A DNA stretch of 64,000 bases from Torymus aiolomorphi (GCA_036365515.1 CM070873.1:212955376-213019375), one strand, 5' to 3'. Shown: positions 37,897-51,117, numbered from the stretch's first letter. The notes: generated by a model from the sequence alone, not told the origin. Program-made: numbers and translations.

Positions 37897-40800
37897 ATCA
37901 ACGCGACTGCGAAGTGTGATTCGGAAACGAGACTGTGTGTGTGCATATCCAAGAATCTCACGGTGTGCAATCAGGTGTAAAATTTAGGAAACATGGCCTA
38001 CGAAATTTCCTCACGAGGTATAGAAAAGTTCAACGGATCGAACTTTCAATCCTGGAAATTCCAACTGAACAACCTGTTCATCGCTCATGGCATCGAGGAT
38101 GTCGTCTCGGGAACGAGGGTCAGACCCGAGGATCGAACTTCCGAAGACAGCAAGACCTGGGTCAAGGATAATGCCAAGGCCAAGTTCCTCATGTCGTCGA
38201 CGATGGATCCTACTCAGCTCAACCATGTACTTGCATGCACAACCGCGAAGGAGATGTGGGACAAACTCGTGATGATTCACGAACAGAAGTCTACCACACA
38301 CAAACTTCTACTCACACAAAGGTTCCACGAATATAGAATGAGTCCGACAGACTCTGTGGCGACTCATGTGGCAAAAGTACAAAACATGGCCCATCAGCTT
38401 TTAGATCTCGGAGAAACCGTTACGGATTTAGTGATAATCGCGAAAATTCTCGCAAGTCTGCCGTCAAAGTTCAAGAGGAGTGCATGGAATAGTGTTGCAC
38501 CCGACAGGCAAACAATTGAGTATCTGGAGGAGCGGCTTCTCGAAGAAGAGTCACTGCTGGAAAGCGACTTCGAAGAAGTAACCGCTTTAACGGCTGCAGT
38601 GGGAATAGGCGGGAAAGATGGCGGAAAAGAAGGGGGCGGCAAACACGAAGCCAGGAACAAAAAAAACATCAAAAAGCCGCGTCGCAGTAAGAAGGACGTC
38701 AAGTGCTTTTGTTGCCAGGAGAAAGGACACTTCGCCCGTGACTGTCCTCAACGAGAAAGGGCGAGTCAAAACAACGAAAAGCAAGAGTCTCGCAACTACG
38801 CACTAGTGACAACAGAAACAGAGAGAGACAGCACGAGTCCACAATTTCAGAAGCCCACCGCAAATGAAACCAAGCGACTGCTGAGCGCCGATAAAGCAGA
38901 GACCTGGATCACCGACAGTGGTGCGTCAGCCCACATGACTTACCATAGGGAATGGTTCGTCAAGTACAGGCCGCGCACAGATGGCAGTACAGTCTCACTA
39001 GGAGATAACGGTGAGTACAAGGTTTATGGCGAAGGAACGGTAATCGTCAAGCGGCTGGTTCAAGGCGAGTGGCGTACAGGGCGCATGGAAAACGTGCTGC
39101 ATGTACCCGGGATAAAGAAAAATCTCCTCTCTGTCGGTGCGTGCACCAGAAAAGGCTTTCAGATTATTTTTAAAGAAAACGCTGTGCTGTTTTGCGTGGA
39201 AGACGAAGTCCATGCTACCGGTGTCTTGCAAAGCAATAATCTGTATAGGATGTTCTTACAAACAGTAATGCAAACTGAAGAAGCACAAGCAAACGTGTCT
39301 GTGATGAGCCTGAAGTGTTGGCACGAACGTCTCGGTCACCTAAACGCAAGAGCTCTGAAGGAACTAGTCGAGCGTCGACTCGTGTCAGGAATCGAAATCA
39401 ACGACAACTCCAGTTTCTTGTGCGACGTGTGCCAAGCTGGAAAAGCACACAAACTCCCGTTTAGTAAACAGAAAGAAGAGAGAGTCACAAGGCCCTGTGA
39501 AATGATACATAGTGACGTCTGTGGTCCGATGTCCGAAACGTCGCTGGGCGGCGCACGTTTCCTCGTGACCTTTGTAGATGATGCATCGGGATACCGCTAC
39601 GTGTACTTCCTTAAACACAAGTTCGACGTATTCGATCGCTTCAAAGAATACGAACGAGCAGTGGCCAACAAATTTGGTCGTCCAATTCAGGTGTTTAGGA
39701 GCGACAACGGACGCGAATTTGTCAATGCTAGCATGCTTAACTATATGAAAGAAAAGGGAATAAAATTCGAACCGTCCGCTCCCTACACACCTGAACAGAA
39801 TGGAAAGGCGGAGAGAAGCAACCGAACAGTTGCAGAGTGTGCAAGAACCATGCTCCTCGCCTCTGAGTTGCCTCGTGCTCTTTGGGCGGAAGCAGTCAAC
39901 ACAGCTGTCTACTTACTAAACAAGGTGACTGCTCCCGAAAACACCGACGGAAAGACGTCATACGAGGCGTGGACTGGCAGAAACCCGAAGCTGGATCACA
40001 TCAGGAAGTTCTGAGCCGAAGCGTTTGTACATACCCCCAAAATATTTACTGGAAAGTTCGACCCCCGATCGAGCAAAGGTGCTCTCGTTGGTTATGAGAA
40101 AGACTCAATGAATTATAGAGTGTACGACCCCATCACAAAGAAAGTGACAGTATCAAGGAATGTTGTCTTTTCTAGTAGGATGCTGAAACAGGCAGTCTCG
40201 ACTTTTCCCGAGCACGACGAGCTGTCTAGCTCGAGTGAAATTACAGATCAAGCCAAAGGCCGAGTTCCTCCTGCGGAGAGAAGAGAGGAAGAACTTCCAT
40301 CGAATGAGGTGCCCACCGCTCCTCACCAACCGGAAGACGACCCATCAACGACAGAGCAGCGAGGAGTCGGAGCGAGAGCTCTCCCGCCGCAAGGAACCCA
40401 GCCAGATGGTCGGCAATTGAGAGACCGCTCAATGCTCAGAGCACCAAGACGGTACGAGTTAAACGTCGCCGAAATCTATATACCCGAGACGTACGAGGAA
40501 GCTCTCGAGGGATCCCAAGCAGTCGAGTGGTCAAAGGCCATCGAGGAAGAGCTTGAAGCTCATGAAAAGAACGGCACCTGGACGCTAATGCCCCGAAACT
40601 CGTCTAGAGCCCCGATCAAATCAAAATGGGTCTTCAAAGTTGTACAAAACGGAAATCAGGATACACCTCGGTTCAAAGCTCGGTTGTGCGCCAAAGGTTT
40701 TCAACAGCAGGAAGGTGTAGACTACGCCGAAACTTTCTCACCAGTGGTACGGTACGACTCCCTGCGCACGCTGCTGGCTCTAGCAGCCCTGGAAGACCTC

Positions 40801-42057
40801 GAGATGGTTACCTTTGACGTGCGTACGGCTTTCCTCTACGGAAATCTCGAGGAGGAGATCTACATGGAACTGCCCAAGGGAGCAAAGGCGAACCCGCAAG
40901 ACGTCAACTCCAATACTCAAGGAGAAAAGCACGCGAGCACGAACGGTCAAGCGAATGCGTGTGAGAACATTGTCTGCCGTCTACGCAAATCTTTGTACGG
41001 GTTAAAACAAGCACCCCGGTGCTGGAACCGTCGTTTCAAAGAATTTCTAAGTAAGTTTAATTTCGTTGAAAGTAGTGCAGACAAGTGTATTTTTGTCGGT
41101 CGTTTTTGCGGTAATTCAATGTACCTCGCGTTATATGTCGACGATGGGCTTCTCGCGTGTGAATCCGCTCGCGCAATTGAGTCAGTCGTTAGACTCCTGA
41201 GCGAGGAATTTGAAATAACTGTAGGAGACGGAAGTTATTTTGTAGGTTTGGAAATAGAACGCGACCGGTCGGCCAACAGCTTGTTTCTCTCGCAGAGCGC
41301 GTACATTAAGAAAATCTTAAACAAGTTTGGTATGAATGAAGCAAAATCAGTGTGCGTGCCCGCAGACCCATGTACTATTCTCCGGCCAGTTGAGTGTGAT
41401 GACGAATGTATCAGTAGTGTGCCTTATCGCGAAGCCGTTGGCTCGTTAAATTATCTTGCAATTGTGTCTCGGCCTGACATCGCGTTCGCGACCAGCAACG
41501 TAAGCAAATTCTTAAATCGTCATAATAAGAGTCACTGGAACGCCGTAAAGCGGATCCTCTCGTATTTGGCAGGAGCGTCTAGCCTCGGAATTAAGTATTG
41601 TCGCGGCGAAGGCAACATCGAGTTAAGTGGCTATTCGGACGCCGACTACGCAAATGACTTAGAAACGCGTCGCTCAATGTCTGGCTACATCTTTCTATTG
41701 GCAAATGGACCGATCACGTGGTCGTCGCAACGTCAAAAACTGGTAGCTCTGAGTACCACCGAGTCGGAATACGTGGCAGCGGCAGCAGCGACTAAAGAGT
41801 CGATCTGGCTCAGGAAACTTTTGAGCGATATCGACCGTCCATGTGCTTCAGCGACTGTTTTGCAAGTCGATAACCAGAGTACCATTAAATTGGCGAAAAA
41901 TGCCGAATTCCACAAAAGAGCAAAGCACATTGACGTTCGCTATCACTTCTTACGCGAGAGATGTGAGAGTGGCGAAATTTCAATCGAGTATGTTCCTTCC
42001 AGGTTGCAAAAGGGTGACATATTCACCAAGGCTTTACCGAGAGATCAATTTCTGTTC

Positions 42058-42065
42058 TTACGAGG
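42058..42065. repeat. Target duplication TTACGAGG, left of hAT
   Basis: The same eight bases follow the right end at 46018-46025, the hAT duplication length. They lie inside the Copia coding frame, which closes perfectly when the hAT is removed. Confidence 0.96.
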
Positions 42066-45000
42066 CAGGGCCGCGGTTAGACCAATGTGCGCCCGTGTGC
42101 AATCAAAAATTTACCGCCCCTTGTCGTAATAATGAATCTTTTTTTATTTTTTCTCCAATTATGAATTGATTAGGATGAGTTATTAGGATTCATAAATAAA
42201 AATATAATTATTTTATGAAATCATTTATACGCACTTTTTTAATTTTTTAAATAAATACATCTAATAACATTTATAAATAAATAAATAAATCCAATTACAA
42301 ATTGATTACAAAAATGATATTTTGCGTGCTTTCATATTCGCAAATTCTTGTATTATTTGACTTATATCTAATTGATCTAAAATTTCGTGCTCTATGGCAA
42401 CAATGGATAAATGAGTCAGCCTTTCTTGAGTGGTTGTTGATCTTAAATAATTTTTTATAATTTTTAATTTAGAAAACGACCGTTCTCCAGATGCAACAGA
42501 TACCGGCAGTGTTAATAAAATTCTTAAAACTATTGCTGTGTTTGGAAATGTAGATAGTAAATTATTTGAATACAGATATTGTAAAATGTTATGTGGCTCT
42601 TTTGATTTAATTAAAGAAAAATGCACTTTCAATGCTCTAAGTTCATTAAATAAATCGAGACCGTCGATATCTGCCTCACCGCTTACATCATTTTTTAATT
42701 TAAGATGCAAATCTTTACAATGAGTTAATAATTCTTCATCAGAGTGATTAAATATATCAATAAAAAATCCAAATACATCTTCATACATCTGCAACTCTTC
42801 AAATCTTCTATTTAAAGACATTAAGGTGGTATCTAAAATTCTGTTAAAAAATTCTATCTTAAAATTATGTTTTGGGTCTACTACAATTTCATCGCGCTGC
42901 TCATATTCAAATGTTTTTGGTTTTCTTCTTGGACGAACAGATTTTATTGGTGGAAAGTTTGGTTCAGCATTAACATCTATAGCAATTTTCTTTGATTCTT
43001 CTAGCACTTTACTAAAATTGTCATCTGCCCGATAATTTGTTATATGCTTTATCAAATTGTTGAGACAGTCTATGCATAATTTGACGTTAAGTGCAGGATT
43101 TTGCATCATTTTACTAACAGAATTTATTTCATTTAGTATATCAAACCAAATAATGATAGAACAAATAAATTTGTAATTTTGAATTTTTAAAGCAAGTGAG
43201 TATGCTTTGTGTGTCGTATCACCATCCCACTCAGAAGTACTTTCTGAAATTTCTAATAACCCATCGAGTATTTCACCAATATGATATCGTAACGGTTTAA
43301 TTGCATCCACTCTGCTAGACCATTGTGTATTACTTAGGGGCTTTAGTTTTAGTTCTGGAACATGTTTAATTATAACTGCCCATCTCTTTGTCGAGGATGA
43401 AAAAAAAAAACATATAACTCTTGAATTAGATTGAAAAAATTTATCGTTTCATGAGAAATCTTAGCAGCATCGTTCACTACTAAATTTAAACTATGCGCAG
43501 AACATGGAACAAAAAAAGCTCTATTATTAATTTGTAAAAGCTTTTTTTGTAACCCATTATCCTTCCCGCGCATGTTTGCTCCATTATCATAGCCCTGTCC
43601 ACGAATGTTCTGAATATCAAGATTCAAGTTTCTTATTAAATTTATTACGAAATCGCACAAACCGGCACCAGTTGAATTCGTAATCGGACAAAAACCTACA
43701 AAATGTTCATGTATCTCTACAGTTTTATTTAAATTATTCAAATAAACAAATCTTAATATAATAGTGATTTGTTCTGTATGGCTAACATCCGGTGTGCAAC
43801 CTAGTATAATAGAAAAATATTTTTATTCTCTAACTTGATCTAATATATTATTTTTTATCGCCGTTCCAAGTAAATGTAAAATATCATTTTGAATGTCCTC
43901 TCCTAAATAGTGAATAACATGATTTTTTTTTTCAATAGCTTTTAGAAAATTACCATTGTTATGCTCATATAATGTTCTAGACGTACTCCGAAAGGCTAGA
44001 CATTGACGCGATAAAAACTTTATAACGGCAATAACTCTTTCTATAACATCAGACCAATGTTTTTTTTCTGATTCTATAAGTCTTAATTGCATCTGATTGA
44101 CTGTAGTATTTGTTTTCAGCATGTTATTCAAATTGATCCATAATTTAACATGTTCAGTGTGAATCATACCTGTTTCATGTCTTCGTAATGCTTCAGACAG
44201 ATGTTGCCAATCGGAAAATCCATCCATACCAGAAAATGTAGTAGGAGATTTACTAAAAATTTTACAACAAAAACAACATACCGCGTTTTTGGAAATAGAG
44301 TAAAGAGGCCAGTCTATTTATTTTCTCGCCATTAGGGAGGTGCCGATAATAATAATTGCATGAAAATTTTCTCCCGTCTTTACTTGTAGGAAAAAAGTGA
44401 TTGCGTATCTGTGCGGGACCACGCGTTACTAACGTATTAGCCGAATCGCTATTGATTCTTTCAGGCCACAAAGCCGGATCGGCGGATAAAATATTATGGT
44501 TGGCTAATGGTGGTTCTTCTAATGGTTCTTCAATATCTTCTTGGCAGATATGTTTAGGAGAAACGCTACACACCGGTGCTGTTTGTATCTCAGAGCTTTC
44601 CTCGTATATAATCATAGACTCCATAGCCGAAGTGCTCGGTGATTCTCGAAAAGCATCACCAGTTTTTTCTTTATCTTGGGGTTCTTCCTTATTCAAAAAT
44701 TTCATCAGTGATCCGGCTAATTTTTCATCTTCAAACTCTTTTATTCTTTTTTTATTTCGGAATTGAGAGCCAGACGGCTTTTTCCTTTTTTGGGATTCCT
44801 GAAATATTTTTATTATTAAATGTGGAGAAAACTACTTCAAGTAAAATATGCTATAAGAAAATTTTAATTAATCGACCAACCTTTTTGAATTATCCTTCGC
44901 AGGACATACCCGTTATATATATAATTTATATTAACAGAAAAAAGTATTAGATAAATATAAGAGTACTCACCATTATTTATAAAATAATTGTTAACGTATC

Positions 45001-46017
45001 TTGTGTATGTATTTCTATGATTTCTTCAAATAAAAAAAAGCACAAAGAATTGAAAGAACCACATAAGTACACTTTTAGTATCGCGCGTGTGCCTCTATCG
45101 CCGAGGCGATCGTCCTTCCAATAAGGATTGAATATTATACTTAAACATTTTCGCTTGCGTTTTTCCGCGCGTGTTTTGTTTTGTTGCGTCCGCGCGCGCG
45201 CGTGAACAGGAGAGCTAGAGGAGGAGAGCGGGATTCGCGGAAGAGAAGAGCGTGATGATGCAAGCCGTTGATGCGAGCCTCGTTGTATCTAATTTTCTCG
45301 GTTGCATATACTGTCTCTCTCCTTTTTGTTCACGTGCAAATTGAGTACAGTTTGCAAATAAAGTCAGTTTACACGATTATGGCCTATACATTATTTTCTA
45401 TAACCATGAATTCTCAAACACTACATTTTCTAAAATTAACAAATGTTTTAGTCTTATTTATTATGCTTTTTTTGAAATAACAAATTTATTACAAATTTTA
45501 TGTTAGAAAAAAAAAATTATATTGTTAATATGGAAATTGCCGTTAAACTACATTTAATAATTTGTATCATATATGAGATTATAAGAGCGAAAATTGTAAT
45601 GTAGGATTAAAATGAAGTAATATGAAAAATTAAGTTAAAATATATTAAAATTTAAATATCTCGGATGATTGTAATACCTCCTCTTATTATTTCTTTTTTG
45701 GTTTTTGGACACTACGTATAATGTATTTTTTTTTTGCATTAAATAACAAAAGAAAAAAGATTACGTAAAAAGTTTGTAAAAAAACATTGATGGTTTCTAT
45801 AAAAAATCATTACGATATACATCATATGAGGGTTGACATTTGAGTTTAATAATATTTAAAAATAATTTGCATTTACTAAAAAATCGCAATTTTTAAATTT
45901 GCAAAGATACGAACACTTTGAGAAAAAAAATGTCATTCTGATTTCCAAATTGCCGCCCCCTTGGAAGTGCCGCCCGCGTGCGGTGCACGCCTTGCACGCT
46001 TGCTTTCCGCGGCCCTG
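42066..46017 (-). mobile_element. hAT transposon, 3,952 bp, inside Copia
   Basis: Ends are CAGGGCCGCGG and CCGCGGCCCTG, with 8 bp duplications outside. A minus-strand transposase fills 44973-42306. The right-hand 1 kb (44974-46017) upstream of the gene has no coding signal beyond spurious frames; CpG-rich sequence at about 45085-45260 may hold the promoter. Confidence 0.95.
42303..44973 (-). pseudogene. hAT transposase (TTF zinc finger, ZMYM1-like group), decayed
   Basis: Exon 1 seems to be only the ATG (44973-44971), followed by GTGAGT; the acceptor TTTCAG precedes 44798, and the joined frame opens ESQKRKKPSGSQFR. A TTF-type zinc finger follows (DPALWPERI, GRKFSCNYY, then CCFCCKIF after a frameshift near 44300). 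Core blocks are CTPDVSHTEQ (about 43785), RGQGYDNGANM, FVPCSAHSLNLVVNDAA, and near the C-terminus the dimerisation region VSVASGERSFSKLK (about 42480). Breaks: frameshifts near 44300 and in the A run near 43395, and TAA at 43823-43825. The residue before CTPD is Gly where an Asp is usual for this group, so the first catalytic Asp may be lost. Confidence 0.88.
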
Positions 46018-46074
46018 TTACGAGGGCTTATCGGCATGTGTGAACCAGAAAAATAAAGTTATCTCCAGCGCATT

Positions 46075-46089
46075 AGGAAAGGGCGGAAG
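46075..46089 (+). promoter_or_regulatory. Copia polypurine tract
   Basis: AGGAAAGGGCGGAAG directly precedes the 3' LTR; it would prime plus-strand synthesis. Confidence 0.75.
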
Positions 46090-46393
46090 TGTTAAAGTAA
46101 ATGGGCTTTCCTATTGCGTTGTACGTATGCGTGTGTGTGCGTATGGGTGTAACCGCGTGGCCCGCTGAGCCGGCTGAGAGCGCTGTATCCGCGCGCGGCT
46201 CCCCGAGTGGTTGTGTGTGCAAGAGCAGAGCGCGACTGACCACCGTGATAGTCACGTCGCTGCGGCAAGCGTGCCTTCTTTTAAGCCCCGCCTTTGTACT
46301 AATTGTTTAATATCAATAAAACATCTATTCGGAAGCTTTGTGTTAGTGCTCTTACCTACAATCCGTTCGCCCGATCCTAACTTTGCCTCAACA
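46090..46393 (+). repeat. Copia 3' LTR
   Basis: Same length and ends as the 5' LTR and nearly identical to it. Confidence 0.95.
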
Positions 46394-46505
46394 TACACTT
46401 TCGTCACTTTCACTGTCTTCAGTTCCCACATCTTCATCTCGACCACTTTCATTTCCTTCGTCTTCAGGTTCACTCGTTTCAGTTTCTTTATCTTCCACAT
46501 TTACT
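46394..46505 (-). CDS. Transib transposase exon 7 (acidic tail)
   Basis: The acceptor CCAG is at 46506-46509. The frame is Glu/Asp/Ser-rich and, after skipping Copia, closes in VSS and TAA at 37567-37565. Confidence 0.8.
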
Positions 46506-47574
46506 CTGGAATAAAGTCTCATATTAAAAATTTTCGTCGAAATAAAAATTACTTTGTACTTTATGTGCCTTTGTAACTATGTTGTGATTTATTTTCCATT
46601 TTTGTATACGATAATAAAATTAAATGTCAAGTGCCTATATTGAATAAGCCCAACTCATTTTTTTAAATGTAGGTATAGGTATTTAGCAGTATATAGTTTT
46701 TTCAAGCGCATATATAAATGTTATCAATATATTTATAATTACCCTGGTGGAAATCAATTCCATTATTTGCATAATCATAGCTAGTTTCACCAACAATCGT
46801 AAAAATTATACACTTTTCTTGGCCATTTCTATTCATCAATGAAACAATTTTTCCGCTCATGTTCACCATTTAATAGGCAGAATATCAGAATAAGTTTTTC
46901 ACAAATTTACATTAACTTATTAATGAGTATTTTAAAGATATCAAATTTGGCCAGTTTTTTTAGTTAGAATATAACTAGTAAGAGGCTATAGCTATTTTTT
47001 AATATTTGGTTTTAAATACATAATCAAATTATAGAGAAAAGGACCACCCAGCAACCTTATTGATTTTGGTTCCCGGCCAATTCTTCTGAAAATTTAGTAT
47101 TTTTGTACTGTTTGACCTTCCGATCAAATGTGTCAATAGGATTTAGATCTGCAAATCAATACATAATGGTTGTGGGGGTGCGTCCTTTTTAGTAAAAACA
47201 TTTTGAGGTTACCTTGTCTCCGTTAAATAAATAATTGGACCAGAAAAATCGTTTCATGACTACCCAGAACTTTCCGGCTATTTTTTATAGAGAAAATTTC
47301 CACCAGGCTTTTTTGTAGTATGAGTAAATTTACCCAATTTTTGGCATAATAAAATAACAAAATAAATGAAGGGATTTACTATTACATAAATATAGACTGT
47401 TCCCTCATTAACTTCCCAGCAACAAAAAAAAAAAAATGAATTACCTTCTCTCGAGAATAATATAAACGAATTAATTCCTTTCTTGTAGAATTTACTTTTT
47501 AGTACTTATTATCATTCAGTCTCGAATAAAGCTACATTAATTTTATATTTACTCAATGATATCTTTTTACTTAC
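46506..47574 (-). other. Transib intron 6 (1,069 bp)
   Basis: Bounded by donor GTAAGT (47574-47569) and the acceptor at 46506. AT-rich; no gene seen. Confidence 0.75.
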
Positions 47575-48163
47575 ACTTCGTTTATGTACTCTAACATATC
47601 CAAAGTAATCTTGTTTTTCTTTCGTCTTTGTATTCTGTTCTTAATTGTAATTAAGGAAATTTTTGGGTCACTCATATATACAGCTCGGTTAAATATATCT
47701 AAAATACGGTTTTTTCTGCTGTTCTGTCTAGCATGCAAAACCATATTTCTTCTATAGTACTTGTGGGCTGCTTCAAGGCCATCTTCCGCATAATAAGCTA
47801 TAGGTAAAGGGAAGCGACTCGATATCTCACAGCCATGCCTAAGAAATTTGTGCATTGTTGGGTTCATGCGAGCCCAGGGGTATAAACTATAATGCATATC
47901 ATATGTTTCCCAACAAAACTTCTCTGTTTTTTTAAACTTTAATTTTTTTTTTCACTTAAATAACTGCAATAATAAAGCAATATTGGCTACAAATAGTTTA
48001 TCTAATCCTAAAGATTGTGCAAATTTTTGTGGATTGCTAAAACATTTTCGTGCTAAATTTCCAGTGTTTGTGGTACCGTGACCTTGTAAAACTTGATCTA
48101 CTCTTACTCCAAATTGAGCAAAAAGTATTTTTTGTACAGCAGTTTTTTGTTCATTGTATTTTT
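47575..48163 (-). CDS. Transib transposase exon 6 (RAG1-like C-terminal core)
   Basis: It carries FGVRVDQ, GTTNTGNLARKCF (Transib hallmark), LYPWARMNPTMHKFLRHG and YAEDGLEAAHK with the likely catalytic Glu, then HARQNSRKNR. One TGA at 47952-47954 lies just before an A-rich stretch. The acceptor is GCTTTCAG. Confidence 0.88.
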
Positions 48164-49981
48164 CTGAAAGCGTAATTATAATTTAACATGAAGTATGAAA
48201 TACTAATCATTTTTTTCAATCAGGAAGAGTAATAGATTACATTGAAATTTTTATGAACTAGAGACTCGAGACACGGATTGCACGTTCTTGTTGTTATATT
48301 TCCTCAATTTTTACTTTTGAGGTTAGGAATTCATGCATATGTAGAGATCGCGCGCAAAAACGAACAGCCACCCAGAGGGTCTGAGTTAGATCTCTCATTC
48401 GTTGGCCGAACGATTAATAAGAGAACGAATATAGAAGGATTACCATCTCTTTTTTAAAGTACGATTTATGAAATTACTACTTTTAATAGATACAGTTATT
48501 TTGGAGAGAGAAAAAATAGCAGCTTGTAAATTGCTTATGTAACAATTTTTGTTTAATTTTATTAAACATATGTTATAATGTAGGTGGATGTTTAATATTA
48601 AGCCAAAATTTTGTTTTAATCTATTTTTATTTTCACTATACTCTCTCTTTACGTATTCAATTACAAATTTAATATTAAAATTTGAGTCTATATTTATAGA
48701 GGTTGTAGGAGCAAGCATACCAAGCTGTATTTCTCATTATTTATTTAAAAAATAGTTCATATCATCAAAAATAATATTGATAATAATACATTTTTATATA
48801 GGAAATCATTAAACTCAGAACATTAGTTAATCCAAGAATCACACAAATTTTTTAAATCGAAATCTGAGGGGTCTACGAAAGAAAGGAAGGCACGCAGTCG
48901 TACAACCGTAAGCGAGACGATTATTTAAAAAGTTTCTATACTCAAATAGTCGGAGGACGTAAGGTCAACGTAGAAGAACAAGGTACACTGACGTGAAATA
49001 CTAAGCAAGTTGATTATTAGAAAGTCTTAAACCCAAATAGCAGGGAGAAGTGATTTCCACGCACAATTATTTAAAAAAGTCTCAAATCCAAATAGCTGGA
49101 GGCACTAATGTAAGTTTACGTTACAAAGGGAGTTACATAGACATTCGACAGTTAGCGAGTCAATTATAATTCTTATACCCAAATAGCCAGAAGACGCGAG
49201 GCTCACGTAGAAGAGGAAGGCACGCAGACGTGCGACTGTCTGAGAGACGATTATTTAAAAAATCTTTATACCAAAATACTCAGAGGACGCAAGGTCCACG
49301 TGAAATTGGAGTTACGCAGACGTGCGACATGACAGTAAGCGAATCAATCATTTAAAAAAGTCTCAAACCCAAATAGGAAGGGGAAGCGAGGTCTACAAAA
49401 AAATGTGAGTTTTTGCAGATGTGCGACAGTAAGGGAGTTTATTTAAAAAAGTCTCGAACCCAAATAGCAGGAGGAGGCGTGATCCACGCAAAAAAGGAAG
49501 TTACACGTACTGTAATTCGTACTGCGACAGTAAGTGAGGCGATTATTTCAGAAGTGTCAAATATAAATGGCCATGGGCGCGATGTCTATGTAAAAAAGGG
49601 AATTACATAGACGTGCAACAGTAATCAAGTCAATTATTTCAAAAATTCAACCCAAATAGCAAAGAGACGCAAGGTCAACACAAAATAAAAGGGCGTTATG
49701 CATACGTGCAGCAATAAGTGAGTCAGTCATTCAACAAAGTCACAAACCCAATTAATCGGAGAACGCAAGGTCTACGAAAAAATATAAGCTGGTCAATTAT
49801 TTTGAAAAGTTTTTAAACCAAGTAACTGTAATGAGTTACTTTTTTTAAGTAACTTCTCGAACACTTCAACGTATTTAGTTTATATGATCAAATTCAATTT
49901 TCAAAGTTACAAAAGGTAGAAAATATCAATCAATCCTCATAGCCCCAACATCCCCTTAATTTAAAACATTAACTAACGTAC
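48164..49981 (-). other. Transib intron 5 (1,818 bp) with a minisatellite
   Basis: Donor GTACGT (49981-49976). 48164-48850 is AT-rich; 48850-49820 is the minisatellite entered separately. Confidence 0.75.
48850..49820 (-). repeat. Degenerate minisatellite, ~90-95 bp unit, about ten copies
   Basis: Recurring parts are AAAAAAGTCTCAAACCCAAAT, AGGAGGACGCAAGGTC-ACG, a GGAAGTTAC-CAGACGTGCGAC part and AGTAAGCGAGTCAATTATTT. Copies differ by indels. Confidence 0.85.
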
Positions 49982-50421
49982 CTTTCCGTGGTTCAGTAAC
50001 ATCCCACTCTTTGATTGTTAATCTATAAGCCAAATGCAAAAGATGTTCAAATGTTTTGATTTCAACATGTAATAATCCTAATCCATACTGCAAATTTTCC
50101 TCTTTAGGAGTGAATGGATCTTGTAGCTTAAACTTGTACGTGGTTCGTAAACACATAGGGCATTTGCAAGTCGCCCTATTCCCTGTGATTGTATTTACAC
50201 ATTTTCCATCAAACATGGTTTTAGACACTTGAAACTTTACGGTCACTTTTTTATTATTTAAAATCTGAAACTTGTGGGTGGTAAGCGAATTTATCTCATT
50301 AGTTAAACGCTGAAATTCCCGAATAGTTGCTGTTTCATCTTCTTTTTCAAGGGCGATTCGCAACGGTCGACAAAACCGAACACTTTGTGGTGTGGGATTA
50401 ATCCAGCTATATTCTTCAGCA
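49982..50421 (-). CDS. Transib transposase exon 5 (Asp and CxxC core)
   Basis: It reads TPQSVRFCRPL, then MFDGKCVN with the likely second catalytic Asp, TGNRATCKCPMCLRTT (zinc CxxC) and LQYGLGLLHVEIKTFEHLLHL. Splice sites: TATCAAG acceptor and AAAG-GTACGT donor. Confidence 0.9.
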
Positions 50422-51117
50422 CTTGATATAAGAATATATTAATTTAATATTTTACTGTATTATATGTCCAATATGTAATGTTAAAATATTTTTTGATTCA
50501 GTGTGCGTAAACTATCAATTTTATGCTCCTTAAATTAAATATCGTTCGGTAAATTTACTATTAAAATCTTCATAGAAATAAATAATACTTTACATTTTGT
50601 TAAATATTTATCACCAACATGCTTTGGGGTGCAGGTGTTTAGATTCAAAGCTGAGCTTGCCTATGTATAAAGTTCTGTATTTTATATAGTTGATTTTATC
50701 ACGTAAGGGCAAAAAGCTTTAGCCACAGAGGTCTTTATCAATTTAAGTATTACTTTAAAGTATAAAGGAACAGTAAAAGTAACACTTGACTTCAGTGTTA
50801 TAATTTTAATTTTAAGTGTGTACTCTTAACTGATGAGTATCATCTCCAAAATTTGAGTGTATACCCAAATTTGATTGTATAATCCTTACAGTCGAACTTC
50901 CACACTCAAATTTGGATGTAAACCCCCAAAAAGTGATTTTTTTTCCGTAAGATACCTTATAGACAGATAAGCCTCTGAGCTGTGAATTCTTATACGCATA
51001 GTTTTTATACAAGTATGTCAAATCAAGTCAGGTTTTATAATTTTAATCTGATCTACAGATTACAAAAATAAAAATAGGAAATTCATTTTAGTTTTGTTGT
51101 TTAAAAATTAATGTTAC

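Larger units (their letters stand above)
37993..46056 (+). pseudogene. Copia gag-pol polyprotein, one in-frame TGA and a nested hAT
   Basis: One frame runs from ATG 37993 to 42065, then, after the hAT and its duplication, from 46026 to the TAA at 46054-46056 (about 1,367 residues). Order: gag with FNGSNFQSWKFQLNNLF; CCHC zinc knuckle at about 38706-38745; protease WITDSGASAHM (about 38908); GAG-pre-integrase CWHERLGHLN; integrase with HSDVCGPM, RSDNGREF and PEQNGKAERSNRT; RT with FDVRTAFLYG and the YVDD box at about 41137; RNase H with SGYSDADYA and STTESEYVA. The only break besides the hAT is TGA at 40012-40014, where family members usually have Gly after IRKF. Order PR-INT-RT-RH marks Copia. 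Confidence 0.93.
37579..46393 (+). mobile_element. Copia LTR retrotransposon (8,815 bp including nested hAT)
   Basis: Two LTRs of 304 bp (37579-37882 and 46090-46393) appear nearly identical (only two differences were noticed, near 37637/46148 and 37669/46180). TACAC flanks both ends (37574-37578 and 46394-46398). A primer site, one gag-pol frame and a purine tract are all present. Without the hAT it is about 4.86 kb, a normal Copia length. It sits in the last codons of the Transib transposase. Confidence 0.96.

Noticed and set aside
40012..40108. Programmed frameshift between Copia gag and pol
   Set aside because: The parts before and after are in the same frame; a single TGA separates them, in the integrase-RT linker and not at a gag-pol boundary.
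47940..47970. Frameshift in the A run of Transib exon 6
   Set aside because: Codon counting shows the frame is unchanged across the run; the only defect is the TGA at 47952-47954.
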